From NCBI RefSeq assembly GCF_002078875.1, contig NC_034415.1, positions 24,219,381 to 24,283,380 of the forward strand: 64,000 nt of DNA, written 5' to 3'. The notes under the pieces were generated by a model. It was not told the DNA's origin, did not search any database, and worked only from the letters and a program-made list of their open reading frames with translations. This document shows positions 35,701-54,600 of the stretch, piece after piece. Position 1 is the first letter of the stretch. Each line of letters begins with the position of its first letter. Origin of the DNA: Numida meleagris (Eukaryota; Chordata; Aves; Galliformes; Numididae). A program made the translations under genes and the position numbers.

Positions 35701-38700
35701 ACTCTTCTGATATTTAACAGCTAAAAGAGTAAGGAGCAAGCAATTACAGGCAGTAGTAGAAGCCCTTCTCCCCACAGTGCTCTGGACATTGATTTAGGTT
35801 TTTATGCCTCTCTCTGAAATATACGAGCTACTAGCACCTGCTTAGAGAAAGCTGTATGTACTCAGAATAGGTGAAACCAAACATCAGTAGACTATTATGC
35901 TTGGCAGGCTCTTGTCACATACATTATGCAGGTGAATTAAGATATTTGTTTTTGCCTCAAAGTAGGCCACAGAGACTCCATTTTATTTGATTTTACGAAT
36001 GCTTTCCATCAAATGGGGTGCAGAGATTTGGCAGGTACGTGTTCAAAGAACACATCTCCACAACCTTAAGAAGTCACAGTGGCTTGGGTGGGTTGCTATC
36101 AGGAATCAACTCACACAGGTCTCAGCGTGCACATACACACATGTGAGTATACCTACGTATGTTACAAAGTGTGTATGTCTATCTATAAATTTTTACCCAG
36201 CATCATTTATTCATTGTGCTGCCAACTGCAGAAACAAAGGAATTCCAGATCTGGAAACTACTTGACCCAACCTAAGAGCCGGCAGCACCTGCTCCAGTAC
36301 AAAGCCCAGAGGAATCAAGCCCTGGAGCCATTGAAGACCAGGCAGGCTGGGGCCCTGGGCATCCTGCTCTAGTGAGCAGCAGCCCTGTGCGCAGCAAGGG
36401 GGCTGGAACCAGGTGGGCTTTAAGATCCCTTCAGCTCAAGCCATTCTATGAAAACTAACCCCACGGGCCCACCCCACTTCACAGAGAAATGGGAGCTGCA
36501 GAGCAAGTTTGTACCAGATGAGAACATTGCAGTGTGGCCACTGTGTTAATGAAGCAGCATAAATTTCAAAGCAGATCAAGCTCCAGGGAAAACAGCCAAA
36601 TGATCAGCTTGAAAACAAATGGCACAGCTTCTGACTGTCATGGGGAAGTATGGAGGAATGGGGTAAGGAAGGTAACCGTGACAAGAGGTAAGAAGTTCTG
36701 TGTCAAAGAACCACACTTCTTAAGACTTCCAAGTCTACAAAAAAAAAAAAAAAAAAAAGCTAAAGAGCAAACGTGTAACAGTTGTGTTAAGCTCATAAAT
36801 TATGACTGCTCCTCAAATGCAGAACTGACAGCAGCTGCTCTGTCCAGGGTTTCCTAATCACTAACACCTGATTTGTGCACAGCAGGACTGCTCAGCACCA
36901 CAGGCTCGATACAACCAGGTGAAAGAGCAACTGCATCTTGGTTCATTTAAACCACAGAGCCGGGTATAACGTACACAGATGTATGACTAACTGCAGGAGG
37001 TACAGACAGTGCTGAGATGTCTGGGCACAAAGTCAATCACCCACGTGTTCCAAAGGTCTGGAATAGAGGAGTGTGCTTGTACCACGCACGTCACATCATG
37101 CAGCTGCAGCACTTCTGAATGCACAACGGAGTCCCAGAGCCAGGAGCATCGCACACTCAGCTGCTTCAGGCTCCGGAGAGTGCCAGGCAGGAGCTGCAGC
37201 CAGCACAAGGCAACACTGCTGCAGCACGCCTTCCAGCACCGCCTCCACAACCTCGTGCAGCTGTCTGCTTCAGCTGTCTGTGCCCAGAGAGGAGCTCTGG
37301 GAGCAATACAGCCATACAGGCAGAGAACAGCACAGAGCTACCCCTCCAGAAGAGCCATTACCACGGAGCTGCTCAGCCAGGTGTATCCAATAGCTGTGTT
37401 TATCCTTCCCCTACACTGCCATTAAACCCAGGGAACAGATGATACTAATTTGACAGTATTCATCTGCAGGCTTGCGGGTGTTACACGCTAACAGGGCCCA
37501 GGAGCAGGCAACAACGTAACTCCACGGCTGCTGCAGGCTATCGGGTTCCACCGAAGGAACACGGAGCAGGCTGTACCTAGCAGCACCACTGACACAGGTG
37601 TTCTTTACTTTTTCCATGTTTCAGTCCAATGGAAAAGAACAAGTGCAATCAATACATAAGTGTATCAACTAGTATGCAACATACAGCAAGAAAAATGCAA
37701 TCGCAACGTAGCAAGAGAAGCAAGGTAGTTCAATTGCTGACTGAATGGGCACTGACGCAAATAACGTATTAAATATAAACTTCTTCAGAATGCATTCTTG
37801 GTAAGTTGGAACAGATTGTTCTCACACCAACCTCACTGATAATTGTTCAGCAGTTAAGTAAATGCTAAAATATGTATCAATGCACAGTTAACAGTTAAGA
37901 GATATGTTTTTATTTCCCAAATGGCCCAGAATTCCGCTTTATATGGAATGTGGAGGCACTTAAATAAAATAAATTTGGGGGGAATAAAGAAAAAAACACA
38001 CCTCAGTAACCATCCACTCCTAACTCTGGCAGAATACATCCCCTGAGGAGAAGATCCCTTACGATCATTTCTGTCCCAACAAACTTTTGAAAATACATTC
38101 TGCAGTCTGCTTTGCTGTTACGAGCAGCGTATTTGAGAAGATAATTTGGTAGCATGTTATATTCTAAGATCGTTATATTCTAAAGTCTAAGACCCCAGAC
38201 AAATTAAAACAACAGTGAGATGCATTATGTATCACTGGTAATTTACGAACAGAGGAGAAAGAGCATACGTGCATCATCAGATCTTTTAAGTGTCTCAGAA
38301 AGTTTGAAATACAGTTCTTTGACCATGGTCTGTTTTGCTTCTGGTAGCACTAAGTTCTCTGTCCTACGTGCACACAAACCAACCCTACGAGACACAGCTC
38401 CTGGCTTCCACCTGAAACCCATCTGTTAAGCACTGGATTTCCAGAAGACCTCGATATTCGTTTATTCCTTGGTACAGGTAAATGCACTCTCCGGTCCCAC
38501 GCACGCAGAGGAAGCCCCCGAGCCTCAGAACACGCTGCCAGCGATGCTTCCCGCGGGCTGCCCAACCCTCAACCAAAGGCAGAAGGTTCCTGAGCCGACA
38601 GCCTCTAGCTGCGAACTCAGCCCGCAAGCGGGAGAGGCAGCGGCACGAGCAGGAAGCAGCAAGGAAGCAGGACGAGAAGGGAGGAGTGTGTGCTGTAGCA

Positions 38701-39306
38701 CAGCCAATGGGAGCAGCGCGCGGCCAGCAGCCAGCCGGGAACTTCACTCAGCCAATGTCACCGAGCCCCGAGCGCAGCCCGGGGCCCGGGCCCGCACGGA
38801 GCGGCAGCTCACACGGCGCCGGCGAGAGCCGCGGGGCGGCTGCGTGCCGCTTGGGTACGGCTCAACAAAATGGCAGCGTCACGTCGTCGCCTCAACTCGC
38901 AGACACGCGTTACAACTCGGAAACTCCAACCGGGAAGGGGCTCCTGCCGGCGCTGCTCCGAAACGCGGACCTCGCCCGTCGGACGGGCGCACGGAGGCCG
39001 TGCCAAGGCACCGCCGCGCGCTCCTTCTCCCTCACGGCCCCTCACGCTCCCCCGCCACCTCAGCGCCGGCCCAGCTCCGCGCCCCCCGCCCGCAGCCAGC
39101 CCCCCCGGGTCTCACCGGTACTGCTTGGGGTCGCTGGGGGATTTGACGATGTCGGGGTCGCCGAGGTTAGCGCCGAGCTCCCCGCGCTCCTCCTCCTCCC
39201 CGTGAGGCGAACGGCCCCTAGCGTCGCGGCCGCTCTCCCCGGCCTGCTGCCCCACCGTCAGCTCCGGGCAGCCGTAGTTGGACGTCGCCTTGTTCCTACC
39301 GGGCAT
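14581..39306 (-). CDS. NRDC: NRDC (nardilysin), complete spliced CDS in 31 exons
   Basis: Nardilysin, an M16-family zinc metallopeptidase that cleaves at dibasic sites, binds HB-EGF and enhances ADAM-dependent ectodomain shedding. It is reported in cytosol, nucleus and at the cell surface. The 31 exons listed separately join to 3333 nt (1110 residues plus TAA), every splice phase agreeing. Domains in order: short N-terminus ([13 protein letters not shown]), acidic domain about residues 90-155 that is unique to nardilysin in M16, inverted zinc motif HFLEH (about 192-196), third zinc ligand probably the Glu in EAVDSE (about 273), then the remaining M16 modules ending LPYHKILK. The start is the ATG at 39304-39306, corresponding to an internal MPGRNKA in human. 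Human has a longer N-terminus, and here that part would fall in or beyond the 55-base gap at 39326. One intron is GC-AG. Length from this Met is close to human. Confidence 0.97.
15058..15147 (-). CDS. NRDC: NRDC exon 30
   Basis: Encodes [20 protein letters not shown] then [10 protein letters not shown]. Phase 0 at both ends. Donor gtgagt. Confidence 0.97.
15343..15459 (-). CDS. NRDC: NRDC exon 29
   Basis: Encodes [20 protein letters not shown] then [19 protein letters not shown]. Phase 0 at both ends. Donor gtgggt. Confidence 0.97.
15772..15862 (-). CDS. NRDC: NRDC exon 28
   Basis: Encodes [20 protein letters not shown] then [10 protein letters not shown]. Donor gtaaaa. Confidence 0.97.
15863..17011 (-). 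other. NRDC intron
   Basis: About 1.15 kb between exons 27 and 28, with nothing recognised. Confidence 0.75.
17012..17095 (-). CDS. NRDC: NRDC exon 27
   Basis: Encodes [20 protein letters not shown] then ATQATKY. Acceptor attttaag, donor gtaggt. A CR1 lies in the intron before it. Confidence 0.96.
17465..17818 (-). mobile_element. CR1 LINE fragment, minus orientation
   Basis: Begins on the + strand with catagaatcatagaatg, the reverse complement of the CR1 3' terminal octamer repeat, and continues through typical CR1 3' sequence (gttggaaaagacctacaaga; cctgggcagcccgttccag; gatgaggtctcccc). It is 5'-truncated and lies in the NRDC intron between exons 26 and 27, in the same orientation as the gene. 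The left end is exact and the right end approximate. Confidence 0.92.
18032..18084 (-). CDS. NRDC: NRDC exon 26
   Basis: A 53-nt exon encoding [17 protein letters not shown]. Acceptor tgtttcag, donor gtgagt. Confidence 0.96.
18468..18515 (-). CDS. NRDC: NRDC exon 25
   Basis: A 48-nt, phase-0 exon encoding [16 protein letters not shown]. Acceptor tttctag, donor gtaagt. Confidence 0.95.
18800..18938 (-). CDS. NRDC: NRDC exon 24
   Basis: Encodes [20 protein letters not shown], then [20 protein letters not shown] and VTVYYQ. Donor gtagcg. Confidence 0.97.
19226..19257 (-). CDS. NRDC: NRDC exon 23 (32 nt)
   Basis: A short exon encoding [10 protein letters not shown] plus two bases. Acceptor tctcttag, donor gtgagt. 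Its 32 nt are needed to keep the frame between exons 22 and 24, so skipping would frameshift. Confidence 0.93.
19616..19778 (-). CDS. NRDC: NRDC exon 22
   Basis: Encodes [20 protein letters not shown], then [20 protein letters not shown] and [14 protein letters not shown]. Donor gtaagt. Confidence 0.97.
20106..20233 (-). CDS. NRDC: NRDC exon 21
   Basis: Encodes [20 protein letters not shown] then [20 protein letters not shown]. Acceptor ctttacag, donor gtgagt. Confidence 0.97.
20421..20571 (-). CDS. NRDC: NRDC exon 20
   Basis: Encodes [20 protein letters not shown] then [20 protein letters not shown] and [10 protein letters not shown]. Donor gtaagt. Confidence 0.97.
20572..21511 (-). other. 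NRDC intron
   Basis: About 0.9 kb between exons 19 and 20. Several short open frames on both strands, none with family resemblance. Confidence 0.75.
21512..21563 (-). CDS. NRDC: NRDC exon 19
   Basis: A 52-nt exon encoding [16 protein letters not shown]. Acceptor cccaccag, donor gtaaga. Confidence 0.96.
22327..22446 (-). CDS. NRDC: NRDC exon 18
   Basis: Encodes [20 protein letters not shown] then [19 protein letters not shown]. Acceptor tttttgttag, donor gtaaac. Confidence 0.97.
23055..23141 (-). CDS. NRDC: NRDC exon 17
   Basis: Encodes [20 protein letters not shown] then LPEENKYI. Acceptor attaatag, donor gtaagg. Confidence 0.97.
23652..23775 (-). CDS. NRDC: NRDC exon 16
   Basis: Encodes [20 protein letters not shown] then [20 protein letters not shown]. 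Donor gtaaaa. Confidence 0.97.
24035..24139 (-). CDS. NRDC: NRDC exon 15
   Basis: Encodes [20 protein letters not shown] then [15 protein letters not shown]. Phase 0 at both ends. Donor gtgaat. Confidence 0.97.
24140..26245 (-). other. NRDC intron
   Basis: About 2.1 kb between exons 14 and 15, AT-rich, with a T/G tract at 24646. Nothing else recognised. Confidence 0.75.
24646..24682 (+). repeat. T/G-rich low-complexity tract
   Basis: Repeated tttttg units (gttgttttgttttttgttt and onward) in an NRDC intron. Confidence 0.8.
26246..26300 (-). CDS. NRDC: NRDC exon 14
   Basis: A 55-nt exon encoding [18 protein letters not shown]. Acceptor tttacag, donor gtattc. Confidence 0.96.
26667..26725 (-). 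CDS. NRDC: NRDC exon 13, followed by a GC donor
   Basis: Encodes [19 protein letters not shown]. The exon must end at AAAAG before gcaagc for the frame to continue into [10 protein letters not shown], so the intron is GC-AG. Confidence 0.95.
26804..26924 (-). CDS. NRDC: NRDC exon 12
   Basis: Encodes [20 protein letters not shown] then [20 protein letters not shown]. Donor gtatgg. Confidence 0.97.
27249..27323. repeat. AT-rich (TA)n microsatellite
   Basis: Imperfect TA dinucleotide tract of about 75 bases broken by AAA and TTTA steps, in the NRDC intron between exons 11 and 12. Likely length-polymorphic. Confidence 0.95.
27387..27464 (-). CDS. NRDC: NRDC exon 11
   Basis: Encodes [20 protein letters not shown] then LSFLRK. 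GHEGKGS is a conserved M16 segment. Donor gtatgt. Confidence 0.97.
27862..27931 (-). CDS. NRDC: NRDC exon 10
   Basis: Encodes [20 protein letters not shown] then EYY. Donor gtaaag. Confidence 0.96.
28106..28179 (-). CDS. NRDC: NRDC exon 9
   Basis: Encodes [20 protein letters not shown] then KLYR. Acceptor ctttcaag, donor gtaagt. Confidence 0.96.
28180..30696 (-). other. NRDC introns around exon 8
   Basis: Introns 28180-29169 and 29228-30696 flank the 58-nt exon 8. Only short A runs are notable. Confidence 0.75.
29170..29227 (-). CDS. NRDC: NRDC exon 8
   Basis: A 58-nt exon encoding [19 protein letters not shown]. Acceptor cttaatag, donor gtaagt. Confidence 0.96.
30697..30819 (-). CDS. NRDC: NRDC exon 7
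   Basis: Encodes [20 protein letters not shown] then [20 protein letters not shown]. Donor gtaact. Confidence 0.97.
31761..31856 (-). CDS. NRDC: NRDC exon 6
   Basis: Encodes [20 protein letters not shown] then [13 protein letters not shown]. Donor gtaagt. Confidence 0.97.
33204..33277 (-). CDS. NRDC: NRDC exon 5, third zinc ligand region
   Basis: Encodes [20 protein letters not shown] then AVDS. The Glu that follows is split across the junction, and by its spacing from HFLEH it is the likely third zinc ligand. Confidence 0.96.
34407..34560 (-). CDS. NRDC: NRDC exon 4, catalytic module
   Basis: Encodes [20 protein letters not shown], then [20 protein letters not shown] and [11 protein letters not shown]. 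The Asn in GGSDNAST is the conserved substrate-contacting region of M16. Confidence 0.97.
34948..35029 (-). CDS. NRDC: NRDC exon 3, zinc motif HFLEH
   Basis: Encodes [20 protein letters not shown] then LAHFLEH. The HxxEH motif supplies two zinc-ligand His residues and the catalytic Glu. Confidence 0.97.
35218..35533 (-). CDS. NRDC: NRDC exon 2, acidic domain
   Basis: Encodes [20 protein letters not shown], then about 70 residues dominated by Asp/Glu (for example [18 protein letters not shown]), ending [12 protein letters not shown]. The acidic domain is the hallmark of nardilysin among M16 peptidases and is implicated in partner and polyamine binding. Confidence 0.97.
36300..36452 (+). mobile_element. 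Degraded CR1 3' fragment
   Basis: Contains caggctggggccctgggcatcc and ggtgggctttaagatcccttc, ending ccattctatga, the 3' end of a CR1 in plus orientation. It is diverged and short, in NRDC intron 1. The left end is uncertain. Confidence 0.75.
36739..36758 (+). repeat. (A)20 homopolymer
   Basis: Twenty consecutive A bases in NRDC intron 1. No retrogene or SINE body is recognised in front of it. Confidence 0.95.
39116..39306 (-). CDS. NRDC: NRDC exon 1 (coding)
   Basis: Starts ATG CCG GGT and encodes [20 protein letters not shown], then a charged segment and [16 protein letters not shown], before donor gtgaga. The frame stays open upstream into the N gap, so an earlier start is possible. Confidence 0.93.
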
Positions 39307-39325
39307 GGCTGCGGCCGCGCCGCGC

Positions 39326-39380
39326 NNNNNNNNNNNNNNNNNNNNNNNNNNNNNNNNNNNNNNNNNNNNNNNNNNNNNNN
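39326..39380. other. Assembly gap (55 N)
   Basis: A run of 55 unknown bases in GC-rich sequence, 20 bases upstream of the chosen NRDC ATG. Its true length is unknown, so reading frames crossing it are meaningless. Confidence 0.99.
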
Positions 39381-39525
39381 CCTGCGCATGCGCCGCCGCC
39401 GCGCAGCCCCCGCCCCGCCGAGCCGCGCCGCCAACCCGGCCGGCTTCCGCCACACGAGGAAGTGGCCGTGACGGTTGCTACGGCTCCAGTCAGCGCCCGC
39501 CGCGGTGCCACGCGGGGAACGCGGC

Positions 39526-39671
39526 CCAATCGCGGGCCCTCGCTCGCCCGGAGAGTCCTCTGATTGGCGGAAGGAATGCGGGCGGCGTGGGAGGGGCGGG
39601 AGAAACCACCTCACTTCGTTTCCTTCAACGATTGGCCCCAGCAGGCGTCGCTCACTGCTGACGCGACCAAT
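39526..39671. promoter_or_regulatory. Four CCAAT boxes in two pairs
   Basis: CCAAT at 39526, its complement ATTGG at 39563 and 39631, and CCAAT at 39667. Pair spacings are 37 and 36 bases with a 68-base step between pairs. Such arrays are typical NF-Y sites in CpG-island promoters. Confidence 0.6.
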
Positions 39672-39877
39672 CAGCTCGCGCACACCGCGCGGCCGCTCCT
39701 CGCGGGCGGGGCAGAGCTGCGGCTGCCCTCTCGTCGCTGCCGTGTTTTCTTCGTTTTGTGTGTGTTCTGCTGGTGGTTGGTTGTTTTTCTTTCCGGCCAG
39801 TAGTATTCGTAAAAGCTTAAAGTTCGTACCCACGGGCATTTAACAGAAAAGACAGAAGCGGGCTGGGACGGGTGGCG

Positions 39878-39883
39878 TTTATT
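39878..39883 (-). terminator. Candidate distal RAB3B poly(A) signal
   Basis: Minus-strand AATAAA about 210 bases upstream of the NRDC CCAAT cluster. It is the last such hexamer before the CpG island. Confidence 0.35.
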
Positions 39884-40447
39884 CTCGCTGTGGCCCAGCA
39901 GCGGTGCAGCTCCCAATATACTTTTAAAATAAAAACCAAAAACTTGTGAATTAGAAAAAGATGCATCTCTCCATGAATATGTATTTCATGTGGAGATTGT
40001 TAGGGATGATTCCACTGGGTGGAAAAGGGGTTCTTTTTTTTTTCTAGAAAATAAGCAAGTAAAATTTCTGAAATCCAATTACTGTGGAATCCATTTCTCC
40101 TCCATCAAGTTGCCAAGCTGAACAAGTCAGTATTTGCGGCGATGAACTCCGTTACACCATCGCAGCTCTACGCGGCCACTCCGTGCTGTGGCTGCTCCCA
40201 TTTCTGTTTCTGACAACACAAGTTACCTGCCCTGCCATGCTGGTGCTGCACTGCGTGCTGCTGGGCCAAGCGATCCTCATCGTCACTCTCTCAAATCTGC
40301 AACATCGTTCCCGATTGCTGGCTCAAGGACCATCAAAAATGGGCTCATACGGCTTGATCGAGAGCATTAAAAAGAGACCTCTGTACATACGTACAACTGG
40401 CTGATGTAACACAGCTGCTCCGGGCACACCTGGTGACAGCATTTCTC

Positions 40448-40453
40448 TTTATT
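40448..40453 (-). terminator. Candidate RAB3B poly(A) signal
   Basis: Minus-strand AATAAA about 1.3 kb after the RAB3B stop. Confidence 0.3.
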
Positions 40454-41214
40454 TTGCAGTTTCAGGAGGTTTAGATACAATAATCACGCTCCTAGCACTG
40501 CACAAGTCGCGTTTTCAGTACTAGATCACACACACCCAAATGTCACAGTAAAGATTTCTGAAAGCAACAAACTCTGTTGCAAAGGGATCACGCCTCAAGC
40601 ACGATGAGCTCAAACAACATCAAGATAGTTGTATTTTTCTCCAGAATACCATGGGGTTTTTTTCTTAGAACTAATACACTTTGAGATGCAACAGAACAAA
40701 ATTACGAAAACGTTTGCTAGTGCCGTAATCAGGCAGCTCACAGTGCGGGGGGCAGATACTGGACTCCAGTTTCTGACAACAGAAAATCTCCTTGGTCAGA
40801 GGAGTTTATAGGCCTATGGTAAAGCCATAAAACTTTTCATAATTTCACCATTAATGCAGCAAATTTTTCTATATCCACCTAATTTACGTTTACAGATGCA
40901 GTTTGCAGTCACTGTTTGGAGCTGGGATGTGCAAACAATGGTGTGATCACGACCAAAGGCATATGCTACACGATTTTACAAATTCACAAAAGCAGTTCCT
41001 TATATTTCAGAGAAATACAAGCTCTGCACGTGGCCACTGCACACATACGGAGTTCTACACACATACGTAGCTTTGTATTTTAGCACGAGTATATATTTAG
41101 TACAATAATATTTTAGGTGTTGGATATTAAAAATTATCCATCCCTTCAAGAATCACGTGATGTCTGTAGTGTACCTGACAGGATATCTTTGCTGTTTTTC
41201 ATCAGAAGCTATGT

Positions 41215-41220
41215 TTTATT
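41215..41220 (-). terminator. Candidate proximal RAB3B poly(A) signal
   Basis: Minus-strand AATAAA about 570 bases after the RAB3B stop. Confidence 0.35.
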
Positions 41221-41792
41221 CATCACATCTTTCCCCACACACTTCTCCTAAAATTACACTTAGTGGTTGAACCTGAAACCAAAAGATCTATCCTCACACA
41301 TGTACCCACCTAGCACAAAATTAAAAAAAGAAATCAACAACAAAACACAGAGAGAAAATCGAACAATATTGGCAATAATACTTTGGCTCCTTCTATTTTT
41401 CTGAGGCAGTGCTGTTGCTAAGTCTTACATGCCAGAACTTGCCTCCAGCTAAACACGCAGGAGCCACTTCCTCCTTTCCATCATCCTGCAACTCATCCGC
41501 CACTGAGCAGTTGATCAGAGTAGATCCAAACCTAGACACTTGCAACACTATACTATTCTTTTTCTTCATTCAGTGTAACTCACACATTAACACTACGTGC
41601 ACTTACAATATTTATTCAGTTTTTGTTTTTAAATTATCAGATAATATATATTAAACACTCCAGCACATTAAACATACCAGTTTCCTACAACAGAGACTTC
41701 TGCCTTTGGACTACATGGTAACGCACCAACACAAATGAAAAGATAAAATCTAGTCAGGAAAGGAGAAGGACATTTCTCAGCAAGAAGGGTCA

Positions 41793-51697
<9,905 letters not shown>

Positions 51698-54600
51698 TTA
51701 AGTCCTGTTTCTAAAATAAGACAATCACTTTTTATTATTACGTGTTTAAAAGTTCTCATTTGTTCCCACTAAAATGAGCTCTACTTAAATTTTAGCATTA
51801 ATTAGGCTTTTGCATCAACGATGATCTGTTAAATGCGTTTTGACACATGTACCATTAAAAAAATAACCAAAGATGTCAACCCCTTAATTGCTCTTCTCTG
51901 CCTCAGCCTCAGTGCAATATAAAATGTTCACGGAGTTCACTGAAAGCTGACGCTTCAAAGCAGAGGCAATGGAAAATTGTCCAGCACCGTACCCAGCAAA
52001 AGACATGTGTTGCAATTTAGTGTCATGATCAGAAATATGTCATTGAGATGGATGCTGTAGGTGATTCAGTTCTAACCTGAGGTTAGAAACAGCAATTAAA
52101 AATTTGATGCAGTGAAAATTGTTCTACAAAGTGAATTTAACAGGGACTGTCCCAATCAAAGTGGCTGAAGTGCGCAAACTAATTTCAGATTTGTTAGTCT
52201 TCTTTTTCAGCTTAATTCTCTTCACCTGTAGAGTGCTGAAGACTACTTTTACCTGGCGTTTTCACTTCTGTGTTCAGCTTGACAGCACAAAAGTGAAACT
52301 CTGGCTCTGGCACATACAATAGAAGCATTTTGAAAGACTTGAGACAGTTGGAAAACATGTCACCTACCATCTGTTCGATGCCAACAACATTTATTCCTTG
52401 CAAACTGGGGAACATTTCTACACCAGATCAGCAGTCCTGTAGCCACTCTGCTCCCTCTGGACTTGCCTACTGAGCCATGGACAGAAGCTATATGCTTAAA
52501 GGAGCTGTCTTTTAGGAAATATCTGTATCACTTGAACAAAATATTTAATCCACCTTTTGGCAAACAGCAACTCTCAAAATAGCTGCAGGGAGGTATAGTG
52601 CCTTAACTTCAAAGGGAACACTCAGCATTAGGTGTTGACTGCTATTTACTCTTCTGGGTCAGCAGTTCTGAGATGAGTCCTTAAGTCTTCTAAAACCCAC
52701 ACTTCAGAAAACATTTATTGCCAACGTAATTAACAAAAATATTCTTTCTCTAGAGAAAAAGAGCCAAAAAGACTTATCACTCATACAGCTACCTGGAAGA
52801 GACAAATAAATTTGTTCAGAGCACTCTTTCAGGAGCATAGGGCCAACTTCTGGTCAGACACATCACAATCCGGGGAAAATACATAAGGTATAATGGGTGG
52901 GAGACCCAGCTTGAAAATCCTACTGTCCATAGGCCCCATAAATGCAGCTTTGTTTCTGCTGCATGCAAGAGATAGTGTTGGCCCTTCCAGAACATGCACA
53001 AGCATGTGAAAAGGGGAATCAGTGATGATCACCTGTTGCTCTGCACCAGCACATCACAGAGGCACTGCAGGAGGAAGGTGCTTGTAAATAAGCTCCCTGC
53101 AGCTCGCTTAAAAGGCTCTGCCTATTGCTGCCATGAGACTATCCACAGCTGTAACACAAAGTGAACTTCCCAGGGGAGAGTATGCAGCACGAATTTTGCT
53201 GTACTGTCACCACACTTAAGGAAAAAGAGATTTTTGGCTGCAACTCGCATGTTTATTTCAAGACGGTGTGGTCCACTGGCTGATCACAGTGAGCCATCGC
53301 GTACTGGCCACAGAATATTTCTGATTCCCTCCTGACAAGAAGTACCAGAACGAGGTCGACATCCCCCTTGTAGCCCAAGTGATCATTTCTTCTCCCACCA
53401 CTGACAAACCCATTGCAGAGCTCTCTTGCTCACTGACACATCCCCACTTTTTGCTGCTGAAAAGCTAAACCAGCTGTGCCACCTGGCTCCTGACCGTACT
53501 ACTTCAAGTGAGAAAGGGCTCAGCAACAATATTATTGTTCTGTTTGTTCAGAGAGACATGACAGTTGCTTTATTTTAGATTTATTTTAGCCTGATTTCCT
53601 GAGGACACAAAGATCATAAAATCATTGTTCTCCACAGTGCATGTGTGTATACCTATTTTAACTCCAGATACTACTAATGACTCCTGATCAGATTTGACCA
53701 AGGAGTGATCTCAAAGGTATGCTCTTACAAGTGTTATGGAAATTGGTGAAGTGGAGAAGAGAGGCATGAAGCACATTCCTGGTGGGGGAAAAAACTCAAG
53801 TGCAACACTTACCGTTTCAAACACAAAAGGATCTGCAGGGAGAGGCTTTCTTCAAGCCTCCTTAGGAAGTAGACCTAGGGAAAAAGGCCTTTCTCTTTAG
53901 CAGAAAGATCTAAATCAGTACAAGTAACTTCTCAGATACTGCAATCTACAAAAAGAAACAAACCCATAGGTAGTCAAGCTTCTTTAATTCATACGCTCGC
54001 AGAGTTAATGTCTTATAGCTCCATTGCCTGGTTCTACTTTGTGTTTGAAAAGCACTCTTTTTCGCTTGGGGCATGAGGCTGCGATCAGGCTGTCAGCAAC
54101 CACGAGCAGCACTGTCCATCTATACAGAATTATTTGGAAAGAAACTGGATTTGACAACAGCTGGGAGCAAGGATCCGGCCCTGAAGGGATGATGGGGAGG
54201 CTTAGCATGGCTTCAGAAACACACATGGGCACAAACTGAGTGCCTGGGTTCACGCTTTGTGTTCAGGCTGTGGTACTGCCTTCAGACTCTGACATATGGC
54301 AATTCTAGATTGTTGGTTTGAACATTCTGCCCACGTGTGGCAGTGGGCCCTGCTTTATATGTCAGTGAGGGACAGGGACGTGGCTGCAGGTGGTACTGGC
54401 TTAATTTTCCTGATTCACACCATTGTTTAAACACTGTCTTCTCTTGAGCTGCCCTCCTTCCCCAAAACACATACATTTTCCATTATAAATGAGAGAAAAT
54501 AAACTGCAAAATCTGAGCTCTGTTTCTTCAGCTTGGACAGCAGCTGTCCTTACATCAGTTTAAAACACCACAAACCATAGATAATTAGGTGCTTTGGTTC

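Larger units (their letters stand above)
35534..39115 (-). other. NRDC intron 1
   Basis: About 3.6 kb, the longest NRDC intron. Holds a CR1 fragment (36300-36452), an (A)20 run, and at its 5' end the CpG island with CCAAT motifs near 38703 and 38753. Confidence 0.8.
38400..39800. promoter_or_regulatory. CpG-island promoter region of NRDC
   Basis: Strongly GC- and CpG-rich compared with the AT-rich flanks, covering coding exon 1 and upstream sequence. No TATA box is obvious. CCAAT motifs (either strand) lie at 39526-39530, 39563-39567, 39631-39635 and 39667-39671 upstream of the NRDC start, and further ones at about 38703 and 38753 lie inside intron 1. The only N run of the window is inside it. 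Exact transcription starts cannot be read from the sequence. Confidence 0.8.
39878..41792 (-). other. RAB3B 3' UTR and intergenic region (boundary unknown)
   Basis: About 1.9 kb after the RAB3B stop with no convincing coding signal. Minus-strand AATAAA hexamers at 41215-41220, 40448-40453 and 39878-39883 are candidate 3' ends. The 106-codon + strand frame at 40084-40404 has no family resemblance and is probably chance. Confidence 0.5.

Noticed and set aside
36739..36758. Poly(A) run as the tail of a processed retrogene or SINE
   Set aside because: The sequence before it shows no spliced gene copy, no tRNA-like head and no target-site duplication that I could find.
37009..37442. Three overlapping + strand frames of 106-138 codons
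   Set aside because: In NRDC intron 1. Cys/Ser/Gln-rich low-information sequence with no recognised domain.
38469..39471. Long + strand frames (225 and 329 codons) in the CpG island
   Set aside because: GC-rich sequence has few stops. One frame crosses the N gap, both are antisense to NRDC exon 1, and the composition (Pro, Ala, Arg, Gly) shows no domain.
40084..40404. 106-codon + strand frame with a hydrophobic stretch
   Set aside because: Antisense to the RAB3B 3' UTR or intergenic DNA, no recognisable family and no promoter or splice evidence.
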